Shown one piece after another: positions 24,537 to 33,088 of a stretch of DNA of 64,000 nt. The DNA is from JAHRAW01 sp965212085 (GTDB lineage Bacteria; Pseudomonadota; Gammaproteobacteria; Arenicellales; Poriferihabitantaceae): assembly GCA_965212085.1 (NCBI GenBank), contig OZ243042.1:1612001-1676000 (forward strand), given 5' to 3'. The notes below the pieces were generated by a model, which did not search any database, was not told where the DNA came from, and saw nothing but the letters and a program-made list of their open reading frames with translations. The first letter of the stretch is position 1; every line of letters starts with the position of its first letter. The position numbers and the translations under genes were made by a program.

Positions 24537-25619
24537 ATGGCAATTAATCTAAGCGAAATGCGCCGCCCCATCGAATCCGGCTGCCCCGACGGAATGCAGT
24601 ATATGCACCCGACGGTGCTTCGGAATTTCGGGCAGTGGAAATGGCACACCCACCCGCGCCCCGGCGTTTTATATCATGAAGCGCAAAGCGGAGACGGCAT
24701 CTGGACGGTCAAGGCCGGCACCCAGCGGATTCTCGACGTTTATACGCTGCGCAAGTTGTGCGACATCGGCGACCAGTACGCCGACGGTCACGTGCGCTTT
24801 ACCATTCGCAGCAACATCGAATATATGGTGGCGGATGAAGCCAAAGTGGAGCCGCTGATCAACGCGCTTGAAGGCGCGGGATTCGTGGTCGGCGGCACCG
24901 CCAACTCGGTGGCGTTCATTTCGCACACCCAGGGCTGGCTGCATTGCGACATCCCCGGCACCGACGCTTCCGGCGTGGTCAAGGCGATGATGGACGAACT
25001 CATTGACGAGTTCAAAAACTGCAACATGCCCAACCGCGTGCACATCACGACTTCGTGTTGTCAGATTAATTGCGGCGGGCAGGGCGACATCGCCATCAAC
25101 GTGCAGCACACCAAGCCGCCGAAAATCAACCACGATTTGGTGGCCAACGTCTGCGAGCGGCCGTCGGTGGTGGCGCGTTGTCCGGTAGCGGCGATCCGCC
25201 CGGCGCTGGTCAACGGCAAACCGAGCCTTGAGGTTGACGAGAAAAAATGCATCTGCTGCGGCGCGTGTTATCCGCCCTGTCCGCCGATGCAGATCAACGA
25301 TCCCGAACATTCCAAACTCGCGATCTGGGTGGGCGGCAATCACTCCAATGCGCGCAGCAAGCCGAGTTTTCAGAAACTGGTGGCCGGCGGCGTGCCCAAC
25401 AATCCGCCGCGCTGGCCCGAAGCGACCGCCATCGTCAAAAATATCCTCAAAGCCTATCAAAACGATGCGCGGGACTGGGAGCGCGTCAACGACTGGATTG
25501 ACCGCATCGGCTGGCCGCGCTTCTTTGAACTCACCGGCTTGCCGTTCACCAAGTACCACATTGACCACTGGCGCGGCTCGCGCAAGAGCCTCAACTCATC
25601 CGCGTATATTCGTTTGTGA
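24537..25619 (+). CDS. dsrB: Reverse-type dissimilatory sulfite reductase, beta subunit
   Basis: A 360-residue DsrB, partner of DsrA. The start ATG at 24537 (MAINLSEMRRPIESGCPDG) is chosen because the longer upstream frame is not DsrB-like. Diagnostic stretches are PRPGVLYHEAQSGDG, HITTSCCQINCGGQGDIAIN (siroheme-cluster cysteines), and the ferredoxin domain with CICCGACYPPCPPM. The C-terminus ...WIDRIGWPRFFELTGLPFTK is typical. It is normally adjacent to dsrA; here 1.55 kb away but in the same orientation and still plausibly co-transcribed. Confidence 0.97.
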   Translation: MAINLSEMRRPIESGCPDGMQYMHPTVLRNFGQWKWHTHPRPGVLYHEAQSGDGIWTVKAGTQRILDVYTLRKLCDIGDQYADGHVRFTIRSNIEYMVADEAKVEPLINALEGAGFVVGGTANSVAFISHTQGWLHCDIPGTDASGVVKAMMDELIDEFKNCNMPNRVHITTSCCQINCGGQGDIAINVQHTKPPKINHDLVANVCERPSVVARCPVAAIRPALVNGKPSLEVDEKKCICCGACYPPCPPMQINDPEHSKLAIWVGGNHSNARSKPSFQKLVAGGVPNNPPRWPEATAIVKNILKAYQNDARDWERVNDWIDRIGWPRFFELTGLPFTKYHIDHWRGSRKSLNSSAYIRL

Positions 25620-25621
25620 AT

Positions 25622-25981
25622 TGCAGATGTTCACTATTTTACTGACAAGTATGAAAAATCCCCTGTCCTTACGCCCCCGCCACCATCCAACGGGCGGCGA
25701 GTTCGGCTGGATTCCCGAGTACGCAAGTGTCCGTAAGCCGCGAACGCGGCAACGGACACTAACGCTCGGGAATGACGGCAGAGTTATTGCCACGCCTCCG
25801 GCGTCATACCCGCGAAAGCACAAATCTCCCTCGCCGTCATTCCCGAACGATAGAAAAATAAGGAGCGTAGCGACTATATTTTTCATCGTATCGGGAATCC
25901 AGTTTTATATGGTTCGGCGGGGTGGCGTAGGGACAGGTCGTGACCTGTCCGTATTTGACAGTGAATTAGTGAACCCATACA
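25622..25981. mobile_element. MITE-like element with IS481-type ends, carrying a 196-bp repeat
   Basis: Left end TGCAGATGTTCACTATTTTA (25622 on) and right end TGACAGTGAATTAGTGAACC (25956 on) match the left and right terminal repeats of the IS481-like element at 62005-63045. There is no transposase inside. The interior holds the 196-bp composite repeat (25707-25902) and a copy of the GGTCGTGACC palindrome. It separates dsrB from dsrE. No clear target duplication is visible. Confidence 0.6.
25707..25902. repeat. 196-bp composite palindromic element (reference copy)
   Basis: Perfect 12-bp inverted ends CTGGATTCCCGA / TCGGGAATCCAG. Left half: module A hairpin, ATTCCCGAGTACGCAAGTGT ... ACGGACACTAACGCTCGGGAAT. 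Right half: module B hairpin, ATTCCCGAACGATAG ... ATCGTATCGGGAAT. A GTCATACCCGCGAAAGC spacer joins the halves. One strand has a frame open end to end. Confidence 0.9.
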
Positions 25982-26006
25982 TAAATGACGCACGGCAAAT
26001 AAACCA

Positions 26007-26399
26007 ATGAAGTTTTCGATCATCGTCAACGAAGGCCCCTACACCCACCAGGCCAGCGACACGGCGTATCATTTCACCCGCGCCGCGCTCGCCGGCGGGC
26101 ATGACATCTTTCGCGTGTTTTTCTACCACGACGGCGTCCACAACGGCACCCGCCTGGCCACCCCGCCCCAGGATGACCGGCACATCACCGAACGCTGGTC
26201 GCAACTGGCGGTTGAACACGGGCTCGACCTGGTGGTGTGCGTGGCGGCGGCCCAACGCCGTGGCATCGTGGACGCCGACGAGCAAAAACGAAACGGCAAA
26301 GACGCCAACAACATCGCCGACGGCTTTCGCATTTCCGGTCTCGGCCAACTCATTGAGGCGGGCATCCAAGCCGACCGGCTGGTGGCCTTCGGCGATTAA
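26007..26399 (+). CDS. dsrE: Sulfurtransferase subunit DsrE
   Basis: A 130-residue DsrE/TusD-like subunit of the cytoplasmic DsrE2F2H2 hexamer that passes persulfide sulfur to DsrC. The reactive cysteine is in LDLVVCVAAAQRRG and falls at residue 78, the same position as in the characterised Allochromatium vinosum protein. The start is MKFSIIVNEGPYTHQASDTA. Its presence supports the oxidative direction of the Dsr pathway. The MITE-like element lies just upstream. Confidence 0.96.
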   Translation: MKFSIIVNEGPYTHQASDTAYHFTRAALAGGHDIFRVFFYHDGVHNGTRLATPPQDDRHITERWSQLAVEHGLDLVVCVAAAQRRGIVDADEQKRNGKDANNIADGFRISGLGQLIEAGIQADRLVAFGD

Positions 26400-26411
26400 C
26401 GCCCTGCTGAA

Positions 26412-26879
26412 ATGGCTATTGAAATGACCGACGAGCAGTCCGAAAACGGCGCACCCAATCCGGATCCGGGCAAAGGCGCGGTGAAAAAATTTATGTACTT
26501 GAACCGGCGCGCCCCCCACGGCTCCAACTACGCCCAGGAAGGTCTGGAAGTCGCCCTCATCGGCGCCGCCTTCGATCAGGACGTGTCGGTCGCGTTTGTG
26601 GATGACGGCGTGTTCCAACTCAAGACCGGCCAGGACACCGGTGGCATCGGCGTCAAAAATTTCACCGCCACTTTCGGCGCGCTCGGTGATTTTGATGTCA
26701 AAAAAATTTACGTGGAACGCGAGTCCCTGGAACAGCGCGGCCTGAGCGCCGGTGACTTGATGCCGCTGGTGTACGAGGACGAAGACGATGACTGGGCGGA
26801 AAAGCCGCTGATTGAAGTGGTTGACAAAGACGCCCTCGCCGCCCTCATCGAAGCGCAGGACGTATTGCTGAACTTCTGA
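26412..26879 (+). CDS. dsrF: Sulfurtransferase complex subunit DsrF
   Basis: A 155-residue TusC-like subunit of DsrEFH. The conserved start of the fold, KKFMYLNRRAPHGSNYAQEG, is at about residues 25-44, followed by LEVALIGAAFDQDVSVAFVD and DDGVFQL. The first 24 residues form a polar N-terminal extension, so a later start is possible. It lacks a catalytic cysteine, as is usual for DsrF. It is 12 bp after dsrE and 2 bp before dsrH. Confidence 0.95.
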   Translation: MAIEMTDEQSENGAPNPDPGKGAVKKFMYLNRRAPHGSNYAQEGLEVALIGAAFDQDVSVAFVDDGVFQLKTGQDTGGIGVKNFTATFGALGDFDVKKIYVERESLEQRGLSAGDLMPLVYEDEDDDWAEKPLIEVVDKDALAALIEAQDVLLNF

Positions 26880-26881
26880 GC

Positions 26882-27184
26882 ATGCTGCACACCGTCAACA
26901 AATCCCCGTTCGAGAAAAACAGCCTCGACACCTGCCTGCGGCTTTCCACCGCCGGTAGCCATATCCTGTTCATTGAAGACGGCGTGTACGGCGCGTTGGC
27001 CGGAACTTCGGTGGAAGCGCGGGTGCGCGAAGCCATGAACGAACGAAAATTTTACGCCCTGGACGCAGACCTCAAAGCGCGCGGCGTTGACCCGTCTAAA
27101 ATAATTGACGGCATTGAAGTGGTGGGATACGAACGCTTTGTCGCGCTCGCCGCGAGTTGCGACAAAGTGCAATCCTGGTTTTAA
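26882..27184 (+). CDS. dsrH: Sulfurtransferase complex subunit DsrH
   Basis: A 100-residue TusB-like subunit of DsrEFH. Features: MLHTVNKSPFEKNSLDTCLR at the start, with a cysteine at residue 18 near the conserved Cys of DsrH, then ILFIEDGVYGAL and a C-terminal SCDKVQSWF. It follows dsrF with a 2-bp gap. Confidence 0.95.
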   Translation: MLHTVNKSPFEKNSLDTCLRLSTAGSHILFIEDGVYGALAGTSVEARVREAMNERKFYALDADLKARGVDPSKIIDGIEVVGYERFVALAASCDKVQSWF

Positions 27185-27217
27185 CAAGTTACAACCCTAT
27201 CTACCGGAGATATTCCA

Positions 27218-27550
27218 ATGACCCTGCAAGTGAACGGCACAACCTACGAAACCGACGAGGAAGGCTACCTCGCCAACATCAGCGAATGGAACGCTGACCT
27301 GGCCGAGGCCATGGCCACCGGAGACGGCTGCGAAATGTCGGAAAATCACTGGGAAGTGGTGAATTTTCTGCGCGAGTATTACGACGAATACCAAATCGCG
27401 CCGGCGGTGCGGGTGCTGACCAAGGCCATCGGCAAACGCCTCGGCAAGGACAAGGGCAACAGCAAATACCTGTACGAACTGTTCCCCTACGGCCCGGCCA
27501 AGCAGGCATGCAAATACGCCGGCCTGCCCAAGCCGACCGGTTGCGTGTAG
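27218..27550 (+). CDS. dsrC: Sulfur carrier protein DsrC
   Basis: A 110-residue DsrC/TusE protein, the central sulfur carrier between DsrEFH, DsrAB and the DsrMKJOP membrane complex. The C-terminal arm has both redox cysteines: Cys98 and the penultimate Cys109 (CKYAGLPKPTGCV), eleven residues apart. This defines a true DsrC rather than a TusE-only protein. The body contains DEEGYLANISEWN and the PAVRVLTKAIGKRLG segment. An ACCGGAGATATTCC site just upstream provides a Shine-Dalgarno. Confidence 0.98.
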   Translation: MTLQVNGTTYETDEEGYLANISEWNADLAEAMATGDGCEMSENHWEVVNFLREYYDEYQIAPAVRVLTKAIGKRLGKDKGNSKYLYELFPYGPAKQACKYAGLPKPTGCV

Positions 27551-27617
27551 CCGGGAAAGCATACAAGACCGGAACCGGAATCGGAGCGCCGCCGAAAGCG
27601 GCCCCGTCCGTACCGAC

Positions 27618-28352
27618 ATGGCGACGACCATCATCTTCGCGGCGTTGTTCTACATCGCCACCGCCACCCTGACGCTCGGCGTCCTGTACCGCGTCATTTT
27701 ATACGCGCGCATCCCCGTGCCGCTGAAAATACCGACCACCCCCGCCCCGACCACCGGCGCGGGCGTAGCGTGGCACCTGTTCCGCGAAGTGGTTTTCTTT
27801 GAAAGTTTGTTCAAGGCCAGCAAATGGACCTGGCTGTTCGGCTGGTTGTTTCATTTCGGATTACTGCTGGCATTGTTGCGTCACCTGCGCTATGTTACCG
27901 AACCGGTCTGGGGATGGGTGCAGTGGCTGCAATCCGCCGGCATCTACGCCGGCTTCGTCATGCTCTTCGGCCTATTGGGGTTATGGGCGCGGCGCGTGCT
28001 GGTGGACCGCGTCCGCTACATCACAGCACCGTCCGACCACCTCATGCTTGCACTGCTGGCGGCGATTGCCGGCAGCGGTTTGCTAATCAAATATGTATGG
28101 CACACCAACATCGTAGCCGTCAAAGGTTTTTTCCTCGGACTGCTGTCCCTTGACCTGCTCCCGCTACCCGCCGACCCAACCCTGCTCGTTCATCTCGCGC
28201 TGGTAATTATCTTAATGCTGATTTTCCCCATCAGCAAACTGCTCCACGGCCCGGGCGTGTTTTTCAGCCCAACGCGCAATCAGGCGGATAATCCGCGTGA
28301 GCAACGGAGCGGCCCAAAAAACGCGCCCGTGAATGCCCATGCAAAAAGTTGA
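27618..28352 (+). CDS. dsrM: DsrM, cytochrome b subunit of DsrMKJOP
   Basis: A 244-residue NarI-like membrane cytochrome b that exchanges electrons between quinone and DsrK. About five to six hydrophobic helices are visible, with histidines suited to heme b ligation in GWLFHFGLLLALLRHLRY and VHLALVIILMLIFPISKLLHG. The polar C-terminal tail is short. It overlaps the dsrK start by 20 bp. Confidence 0.95.
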   Translation: MATTIIFAALFYIATATLTLGVLYRVILYARIPVPLKIPTTPAPTTGAGVAWHLFREVVFFESLFKASKWTWLFGWLFHFGLLLALLRHLRYVTEPVWGWVQWLQSAGIYAGFVMLFGLLGLWARRVLVDRVRYITAPSDHLMLALLAAIAGSGLLIKYVWHTNIVAVKGFFLGLLSLDLLPLPADPTLLVHLALVIILMLIFPISKLLHGPGVFFSPTRNQADNPREQRSGPKNAPVNAHAKS

Positions 28353-29091
28353 CTTCCAAATCCCGGTAATCAAAAACTACCCGGAGATCCCACCCATCCG
28401 CATCGGCGCGATGGCGCACAGTGCGCCGTTTGTGGCGAAGGCGGATCATCAGGCGGCGTTGGGGTTTCCGGCGGAGTTGGTGGACGACTGGCGCGAACTT
28501 GCGCTTGGGAAGATGAAGGAGTTGCTCGGCAAGTACCGGTCGTTGCAGGTTTTTATGGACACCTGCGTCAAGTGCGGGGCGTGTACCGACAAGTGTCATT
28601 ATTATCTCGGCACCGCCGACCCGAAAAATATGCCGGTGGCGCGGCAGGATTTGATGCGCAAGGTGTACCGGCGTTACTTCACTTTTGTTGGCCGGCATTT
28701 TCCGTGGCTGGTGGGCGCGGTTGATCTGACCGAGGACGTCTTGCGCGAATGGTATTCGTATTATCACCAATGCTCCCAGTGCCGGCGTTGCTCGGTGTAC
28801 TGCCCGTTTGGCATTGACACCGCCGAGGTTACCATGGCGGGGCGCGAGATTTTGGCGAGCGTCGGCATCGGTCAGAAGTATTCAAACGAAATCATCGGCA
28901 AGGTGCACACCATCGGCAACAACCTCGGTTTGCCCGGCCCGGCGTTGGCGAACACGCTGGAGGAACTGGAGGAGGAGATTGCCGAAGACACCGGCGCCGA
29001 TGTTAAATTGCCGCTGGATCAATCCGGCGCGGAGGTGCTGCTGGTTACGCCATCGGCGGATTTTTCGCCGAGCCGCACGTTGACGGCTTGA
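28333..29091 (+). CDS. dsrK: DsrK, N-terminal portion (frame broken)
   Basis: The HdrD-like catalytic iron-sulfur subunit of DsrMKJOP, proposed to react with DsrC. This portion has the two ferredoxin cysteine clusters CVKCGACTDKC and CSQCRRCSVYC followed by PFGIDTAEVTMAGREIL. The frame breaks at a T5 run (29061-29065): after VTPSAD the expected continuation FFAEPHVDGLIGYAK is found one frame over, and this frame stops at 29091. One missing T would explain it. The rest of the protein is the next entry. With all neighbouring dsr genes intact, a sequence error or recoding is as likely as true inactivation. Confidence 0.85.
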   Translation: MPMQKVDFQIPVIKNYPEIPPIRIGAMAHSAPFVAKADHQAALGFPAELVDDWRELALGKMKELLGKYRSLQVFMDTCVKCGACTDKCHYYLGTADPKNMPVARQDLMRKVYRRYFTFVGRHFPWLVGAVDLTEDVLREWYSYYHQCSQCRRCSVYCPFGIDTAEVTMAGREILASVGIGQKYSNEIIGKVHTIGNNLGLPGPALANTLEELEEEIAEDTGADVKLPLDQSGAEVLLVTPSADFSPSRTLTA

Positions 29092-29834
29092 TCGGCTACG
29101 CCAAAGTTTTTCACTGCGCGGGGGTTTCCTGGACGCTGAGTTCACACGCCTCCGAAGCCGCCAACTTCGGGTTGTTCATCGGCAGCCAGGAGCATTTGCA
29201 AAAGGTCGCCGAGCGCGTGCGCGAAGCCGCGCTGGAACTCGGCGTCAAGCGCATCGTGGTGGGCGAATGTGGACACGCGTGGCGCGTCGCGTACAACTAC
29301 TGGAACACGCTCATCGGCCCGCTGGATTTTCTCGACCCGGCGTATCCCGCGCCCCAGCATATTTGCGAATCAACCCACGATTTGATCACCCGTGGCGCGC
29401 TGCGCTTCAACAAGGCGCGCAACGACGACAAGGTGGTCACCTTTCACGATTCCTGCAACGTGTCCCGCGCTTCGCGCATGGGCGGCATCCCCGGCGGGCA
29501 GTTCACGATTCCCCGCGCAATCATCCGCGCCTGCTGCAATCATTTCGTTGACATGCGCGCCGACAGCATCGGCGAAGCGACTTACTGCTGCGGCGGCGGC
29601 GGCGGCCTGTTGACCGATGACCTGACCGAACTCAGGGTCAAGGGCGCGCTTCCGCGAATGCAGGCTCTGCACGAGGTAGTTCGCGATCACGGCGTTACGC
29701 ACATGGCGGCGATTTGCGCCATCTGCAAGAGTCAGTTCACCAAGACCCTGCCGTATTACGAACTTGATATGAACATGATCGTCAGCGTCCATCAACTGGT
29801 CGGAGACGCGCTGGAGATCGGGAGGCTGCAATGA
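29088..29834 (+). CDS. dsrK: DsrK, C-terminal portion
   Basis: Continues DsrK in the shifted frame; homologous sequence begins about 29064, and the nominal TTG at 29088 is unlikely to be a real start. It contains the HdrD-type cysteine-rich (CCG) domains: HDSCNVSRASRMGG, then YCCGGGGGLLTDDL, and the later AAICAICKSQFTK, which ligate the special [4Fe-4S] centre that handles disulfides. The two halves together would give about 500 residues, the normal DsrK length. The stop overlaps the dsrL start (ATGA). Confidence 0.85.
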   Translation: MIGYAKVFHCAGVSWTLSSHASEAANFGLFIGSQEHLQKVAERVREAALELGVKRIVVGECGHAWRVAYNYWNTLIGPLDFLDPAYPAPQHICESTHDLITRGALRFNKARNDDKVVTFHDSCNVSRASRMGGIPGGQFTIPRAIIRACCNHFVDMRADSIGEATYCCGGGGGLLTDDLTELRVKGALPRMQALHEVVRDHGVTHMAAICAICKSQFTKTLPYYELDMNMIVSVHQLVGDALEIGRLQ

Positions 29835-31840
29835 ACGATTCGCCGCCATCGAAAACGGTAAAGCCCGTCAATGCAAAACCAACCTTCCGCGCCTACAAGG
29901 ACGGCGAGCATACCTGGGCGAACTGGCAGCAGAATATCTACAACGAAGACCGCTCCCATAAATGCCCGACCTACGTGCATCGCACGCCGCCGTGCCAGGG
30001 CAGTTGCCCTTCCGGCGAGGACGTGCGCGGCTGGTTGCAGATCGTGCGCGGCATTGAAAAGCCGCCCGCCGGCGTGGACTGGCAGGAATACGCGTTTCGC
30101 CGCTCCACCGCCGCCAATCCTTTTCCCTCAATCATGGGCCGGGTTTGCCCGGCGCCGTGCGAGCAGGGTTGCAACCGCAACGAGGTGGATGACTACGTCG
30201 GCATCAACGCCGTCGAGCAGTTCATCGGCGATCACGCCTTCGCGGAAAAATATAAACTGGCCTGCGATGCAACCCTGGGGAAGCGGCGGGTCGCCATCGT
30301 CGGCGCCGGCCCGGCGGGTTTGGCGGCGGCCTGCCAACTGCGCCGCCGGGGTCACGGCAGCGTTATTTTCGACGACCACGATCAACCCGGCGGCATGATG
30401 CGCTACGGCATACCCGGCTACCGTACGCCGCGAGACGTCCTCGGCCACGAGATTCAACGCATCCTCGACCTCGGCGGCATTGAACTGCGAATGAACACCC
30501 GAGTCGGCGACGGCAATAACGATGGCAACGGTGATGGCGTTGGCATCGCCGAACTGGAACGGGATTTTGACGCGGTGTTGTGGGCACCCGGCTGCAAAAC
30601 CGGGCGCGCGCTGCCCATCCCCGGCGGAGACGCGCCCAACTGCGTGAGCGGCGTTGAGTTCCTCGAAGCCTTCAACGGCGGACGCCTGCAAGCCACCGCC
30701 GACCGCGTGGTGTGCGTCGGCGGCGGCGACACTTCCATTGACGTGGTGTCGGTGGCCCGGCGTCTCGGCAACATCCGCAACATCAAAAAAACCGAACGCC
30801 CCGAAGTGGTCATCGGCGGCTACGTGGCCCACGATTCCGCCTACGCCGCGTTGCGGGAAGGCGCCGAAGTTACCCTGACCTCGTTGTTTCCCCAGGAACA
30901 AATGACCGCCACCGAACACGAAGTGGAAGACGCGCTCTACGAAGGCGTTGCTATCCGCTGCGGGGTGATGCCCGTGGAAGCGGTGCTCGGTAAGGACGGG
31001 CGGGCGACGGCGTTGCACATGAGCGAATGTGTCATTGACAAGGACGGCCGCCCGCTGGCGGTGGAGGGCGGCGAGTTTGAAATTGAATGTGACCTCATCG
31101 TCTCGGCGATTGGACAAGGCGGCGACCTGCGCGGGCTTGAAGAGTTGGACAACGGCCACGGCTTCATCGCTGCCGACTCGTTATACCGGCTACCGGGCCG
31201 GCCGGGGCATTTTGTCGCCGGCGACATCGTAAAACCACATCTGCTGACCACCGCCATCGGCCAGGGCTCCATCGCCGCCGACAGCATAGATTGTTTTTTG
31301 CGCGGCGGTGAAGGAGACGCGGCTCCGGATCCGGTTGCGCGTCCGAAAGTTGACGTGCATCATTTCAACTTGCTCGACAAACTCCGCGAAGGCGATCTTT
31401 CCCCGCAAGAATACGACCACCGGCAGGAATGGGGAACGGCGCAAAACAAGTTCGCGGTGCACAACTACGAAGACCGAGGCAAGCACGAAATTATTTCTTC
31501 GGACAAACTTTTTCTCGGACACTTCGGCTACCAGCCCCGCCATAGCCGTGCAAGCCGGGGGCCGAACGCCGAGCAGGTGCTCAGCGATTTCGCCGAACGC
31601 CGCCTCGGCCTCGACGGCGACGCCGCCCGCCAGGAAGCGGGGCGGTGCATGAGCTGCGGGATGTGTTTTGAATGCGACAACTGCGTCGTGTACTGCCCGC
31701 AAAACGCGGTGTTCAAGGTCAAAAAAGACCAGTCAACCCTGGGCCGCTACGTGGACACCGACTATGACCGCTGCATCGGCTGCCACATTTGCGCCGAGGT
31801 ATGCCCGACCGGCTACATTGACATGGGGCTGGGCGAGTAG
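29831..31840 (+). CDS. dsrL: DsrL, iron-sulfur flavoprotein NAD(P)H:acceptor oxidoreductase
   Basis: A 669-residue protein related to the small subunit of glutamate synthase, essential for sulfur oxidation in Allochromatium and acting as electron acceptor for DsrAB. N-terminal cysteine cluster: TPPCQGSCPSGEDVRGWL and CPAPCEQGCNR. The FAD loop is VAIVGAGPAGLAAACQL. The second Rossmann loop for NAD(P)H is VVCVGGGDTSIDVVSVAR. The C-terminal ferredoxin domain has CMSCGMCFECDNC and CIGCHICAEVCPTG. All cofactor motifs look complete. Confidence 0.96.
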   Translation: MNDSPPSKTVKPVNAKPTFRAYKDGEHTWANWQQNIYNEDRSHKCPTYVHRTPPCQGSCPSGEDVRGWLQIVRGIEKPPAGVDWQEYAFRRSTAANPFPSIMGRVCPAPCEQGCNRNEVDDYVGINAVEQFIGDHAFAEKYKLACDATLGKRRVAIVGAGPAGLAAACQLRRRGHGSVIFDDHDQPGGMMRYGIPGYRTPRDVLGHEIQRILDLGGIELRMNTRVGDGNNDGNGDGVGIAELERDFDAVLWAPGCKTGRALPIPGGDAPNCVSGVEFLEAFNGGRLQATADRVVCVGGGDTSIDVVSVARRLGNIRNIKKTERPEVVIGGYVAHDSAYAALREGAEVTLTSLFPQEQMTATEHEVEDALYEGVAIRCGVMPVEAVLGKDGRATALHMSECVIDKDGRPLAVEGGEFEIECDLIVSAIGQGGDLRGLEELDNGHGFIAADSLYRLPGRPGHFVAGDIVKPHLLTTAIGQGSIAADSIDCFLRGGEGDAAPDPVARPKVDVHHFNLLDKLREGDLSPQEYDHRQEWGTAQNKFAVHNYEDRGKHEIISSDKLFLGHFGYQPRHSRASRGPNAEQVLSDFAERRLGLDGDAARQEAGRCMSCGMCFECDNCVVYCPQNAVFKVKKDQSTLGRYVDTDYDRCIGCHICAEVCPTGYIDMGLGE

Positions 31841-31848
31841 GTTTGCCG

Positions 31849-32298
31849 ATGAAGATCGCGCCCGGTGGAACGCTGCCCGTATTCGTGATTGCCTTGTTGT
31901 GGGGCGGTCTGCTGAGTGCCGGCCTGAATGCCGACGTGGGCCTGCCGGAACTGCCGAGGGGCAAAGGCGAAAACTGCGTGGAACCCACCGAACTGATGCG
32001 TAAAAATCATATCAAATACCTGGTTCACCAGCGCGATTTGACGGTGCGCAGCGGCATTCGCACGCCCCGGCACAGCCTCGTTGGTTGCGTTGCATGCCAC
32101 GCCCAACGAGACCCGGACGACCACGGACAATTCATCGCCGTGGATGCGCCCGGACAGTTCTGCCAAAGTTGCCACGTTTTCACCGGCGTCAAACTGGATT
32201 GCTTTGAATGTCATGCGGCCAAGCCGGACGGCGAAGGCCACGAAGGCCGGGCCGGGCAAATGTTGATGAACAAGTCACTGGCGGGACGAATACAATGA
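31849..32298 (+). CDS. dsrJ: DsrJ, triheme cytochrome c
   Basis: A periplasmic, membrane-anchored triheme c-type cytochrome of DsrMKJOP. An uncleaved or signal-like hydrophobic segment (about residues 9-25) is followed by a conserved NCVEPTELMRKNH stretch whose cysteine is the proposed unusual heme ligand in DsrJ. Three CxxCH sites follow: CVACH, CQSCH and CFECH. An in-frame TTG at 31843 is an alternative start closer to the dsrL stop. The stop overlaps the dsrO ATG (ATGA). Confidence 0.94.
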   Translation: MKIAPGGTLPVFVIALLWGGLLSAGLNADVGLPELPRGKGENCVEPTELMRKNHIKYLVHQRDLTVRSGIRTPRHSLVGCVACHAQRDPDDHGQFIAVDAPGQFCQSCHVFTGVKLDCFECHAAKPDGEGHEGRAGQMLMNKSLAGRIQ

Positions 32299-33071
32299 GC
32301 GATTGCAAACATTCGCCTGGCCATTCGCCAAGCCCGCCAAGCCCGCCCAACCCCCGGCGGCGTTCGCTCATCAAAGGTGCGGCGGTGGCCGGTCTTGCGG
32401 CGATGTCGCCCGGCGTTCGCTTGATCGAACTGACCCGCGCCAAGTCGGATGATGAACCGGTTAGCGGTAAAACCCGCTGGGGCATGTTAATTGACGCCGA
32501 CAAATGCGCCACCGGCTGCGATGCCTGCGTAACCGCGTGCAACGACGAACACGGTTTGCAAAACACCGGCCGTCCGCAGACAGACGCGCAGTGGATACGC
32601 AAGGTGACGCTGGAAGATGATCACACCGGCCACGTGACTTCGCTGCCGATGCTTTGCCAGCACTGTGAAAACCCGCCGTGCGTGGACGTCTGCCCGACCG
32701 GGGCGTCTTTCAAGCGCGAAGACGGCATCGTGCTGGTGGACAAACACACCTGCATCGGCTGCCGCTATTGCGTGCTCGCCTGCCCCTACAAGGCGCGCTC
32801 GTTCGTGCATGAAAACCTCACCGAACAAAAATCCTGGTCGCCGCGCGGCAAGGGCACCGTGGAAGGCTGCACGTTGTGCGTTCACCGCGTGGACAAGGAC
32901 GAGACGCCGGCTTGCGCCGAAGCCTGCAACCGAGACGGCAACGGCGCGATGGTGTTCGGCGATCTCAACGACCCGCAAAGCGAAATCGCAACGCGCCTGA
33001 AATCCGCCCCCAGCCGCCAGGTGCGCGCCGACCTCGGTTTGAACACCGGCGTTCGCTATCAAAACCTCTGA
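32295..33071 (+). CDS. dsrO: DsrO, periplasmic iron-sulfur protein
   Basis: A 258-residue ferredoxin-like subunit with a twin-arginine signal (RRRSLIKGAAVAGLAAM), so exported folded. Four [4Fe-4S] motifs of the PhsB/NrfC type are visible: CATGCDACVTAC, CQHCENPPCVDVCP, CIGCRYCVLACP, and the CTLCVHRVDKDETPACAEAC block. It shuttles electrons between DsrJ and DsrP. The ATG at 32295 is coupled to dsrJ; the longer upstream frame is within dsrJ. Confidence 0.96.
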   Translation: MSDCKHSPGHSPSPPSPPNPRRRSLIKGAAVAGLAAMSPGVRLIELTRAKSDDEPVSGKTRWGMLIDADKCATGCDACVTACNDEHGLQNTGRPQTDAQWIRKVTLEDDHTGHVTSLPMLCQHCENPPCVDVCPTGASFKREDGIVLVDKHTCIGCRYCVLACPYKARSFVHENLTEQKSWSPRGKGTVEGCTLCVHRVDKDETPACAEACNRDGNGAMVFGDLNDPQSEIATRLKSAPSRQVRADLGLNTGVRYQNL

Positions 33072-33088
33072 GAAAACACCGCACCGAA

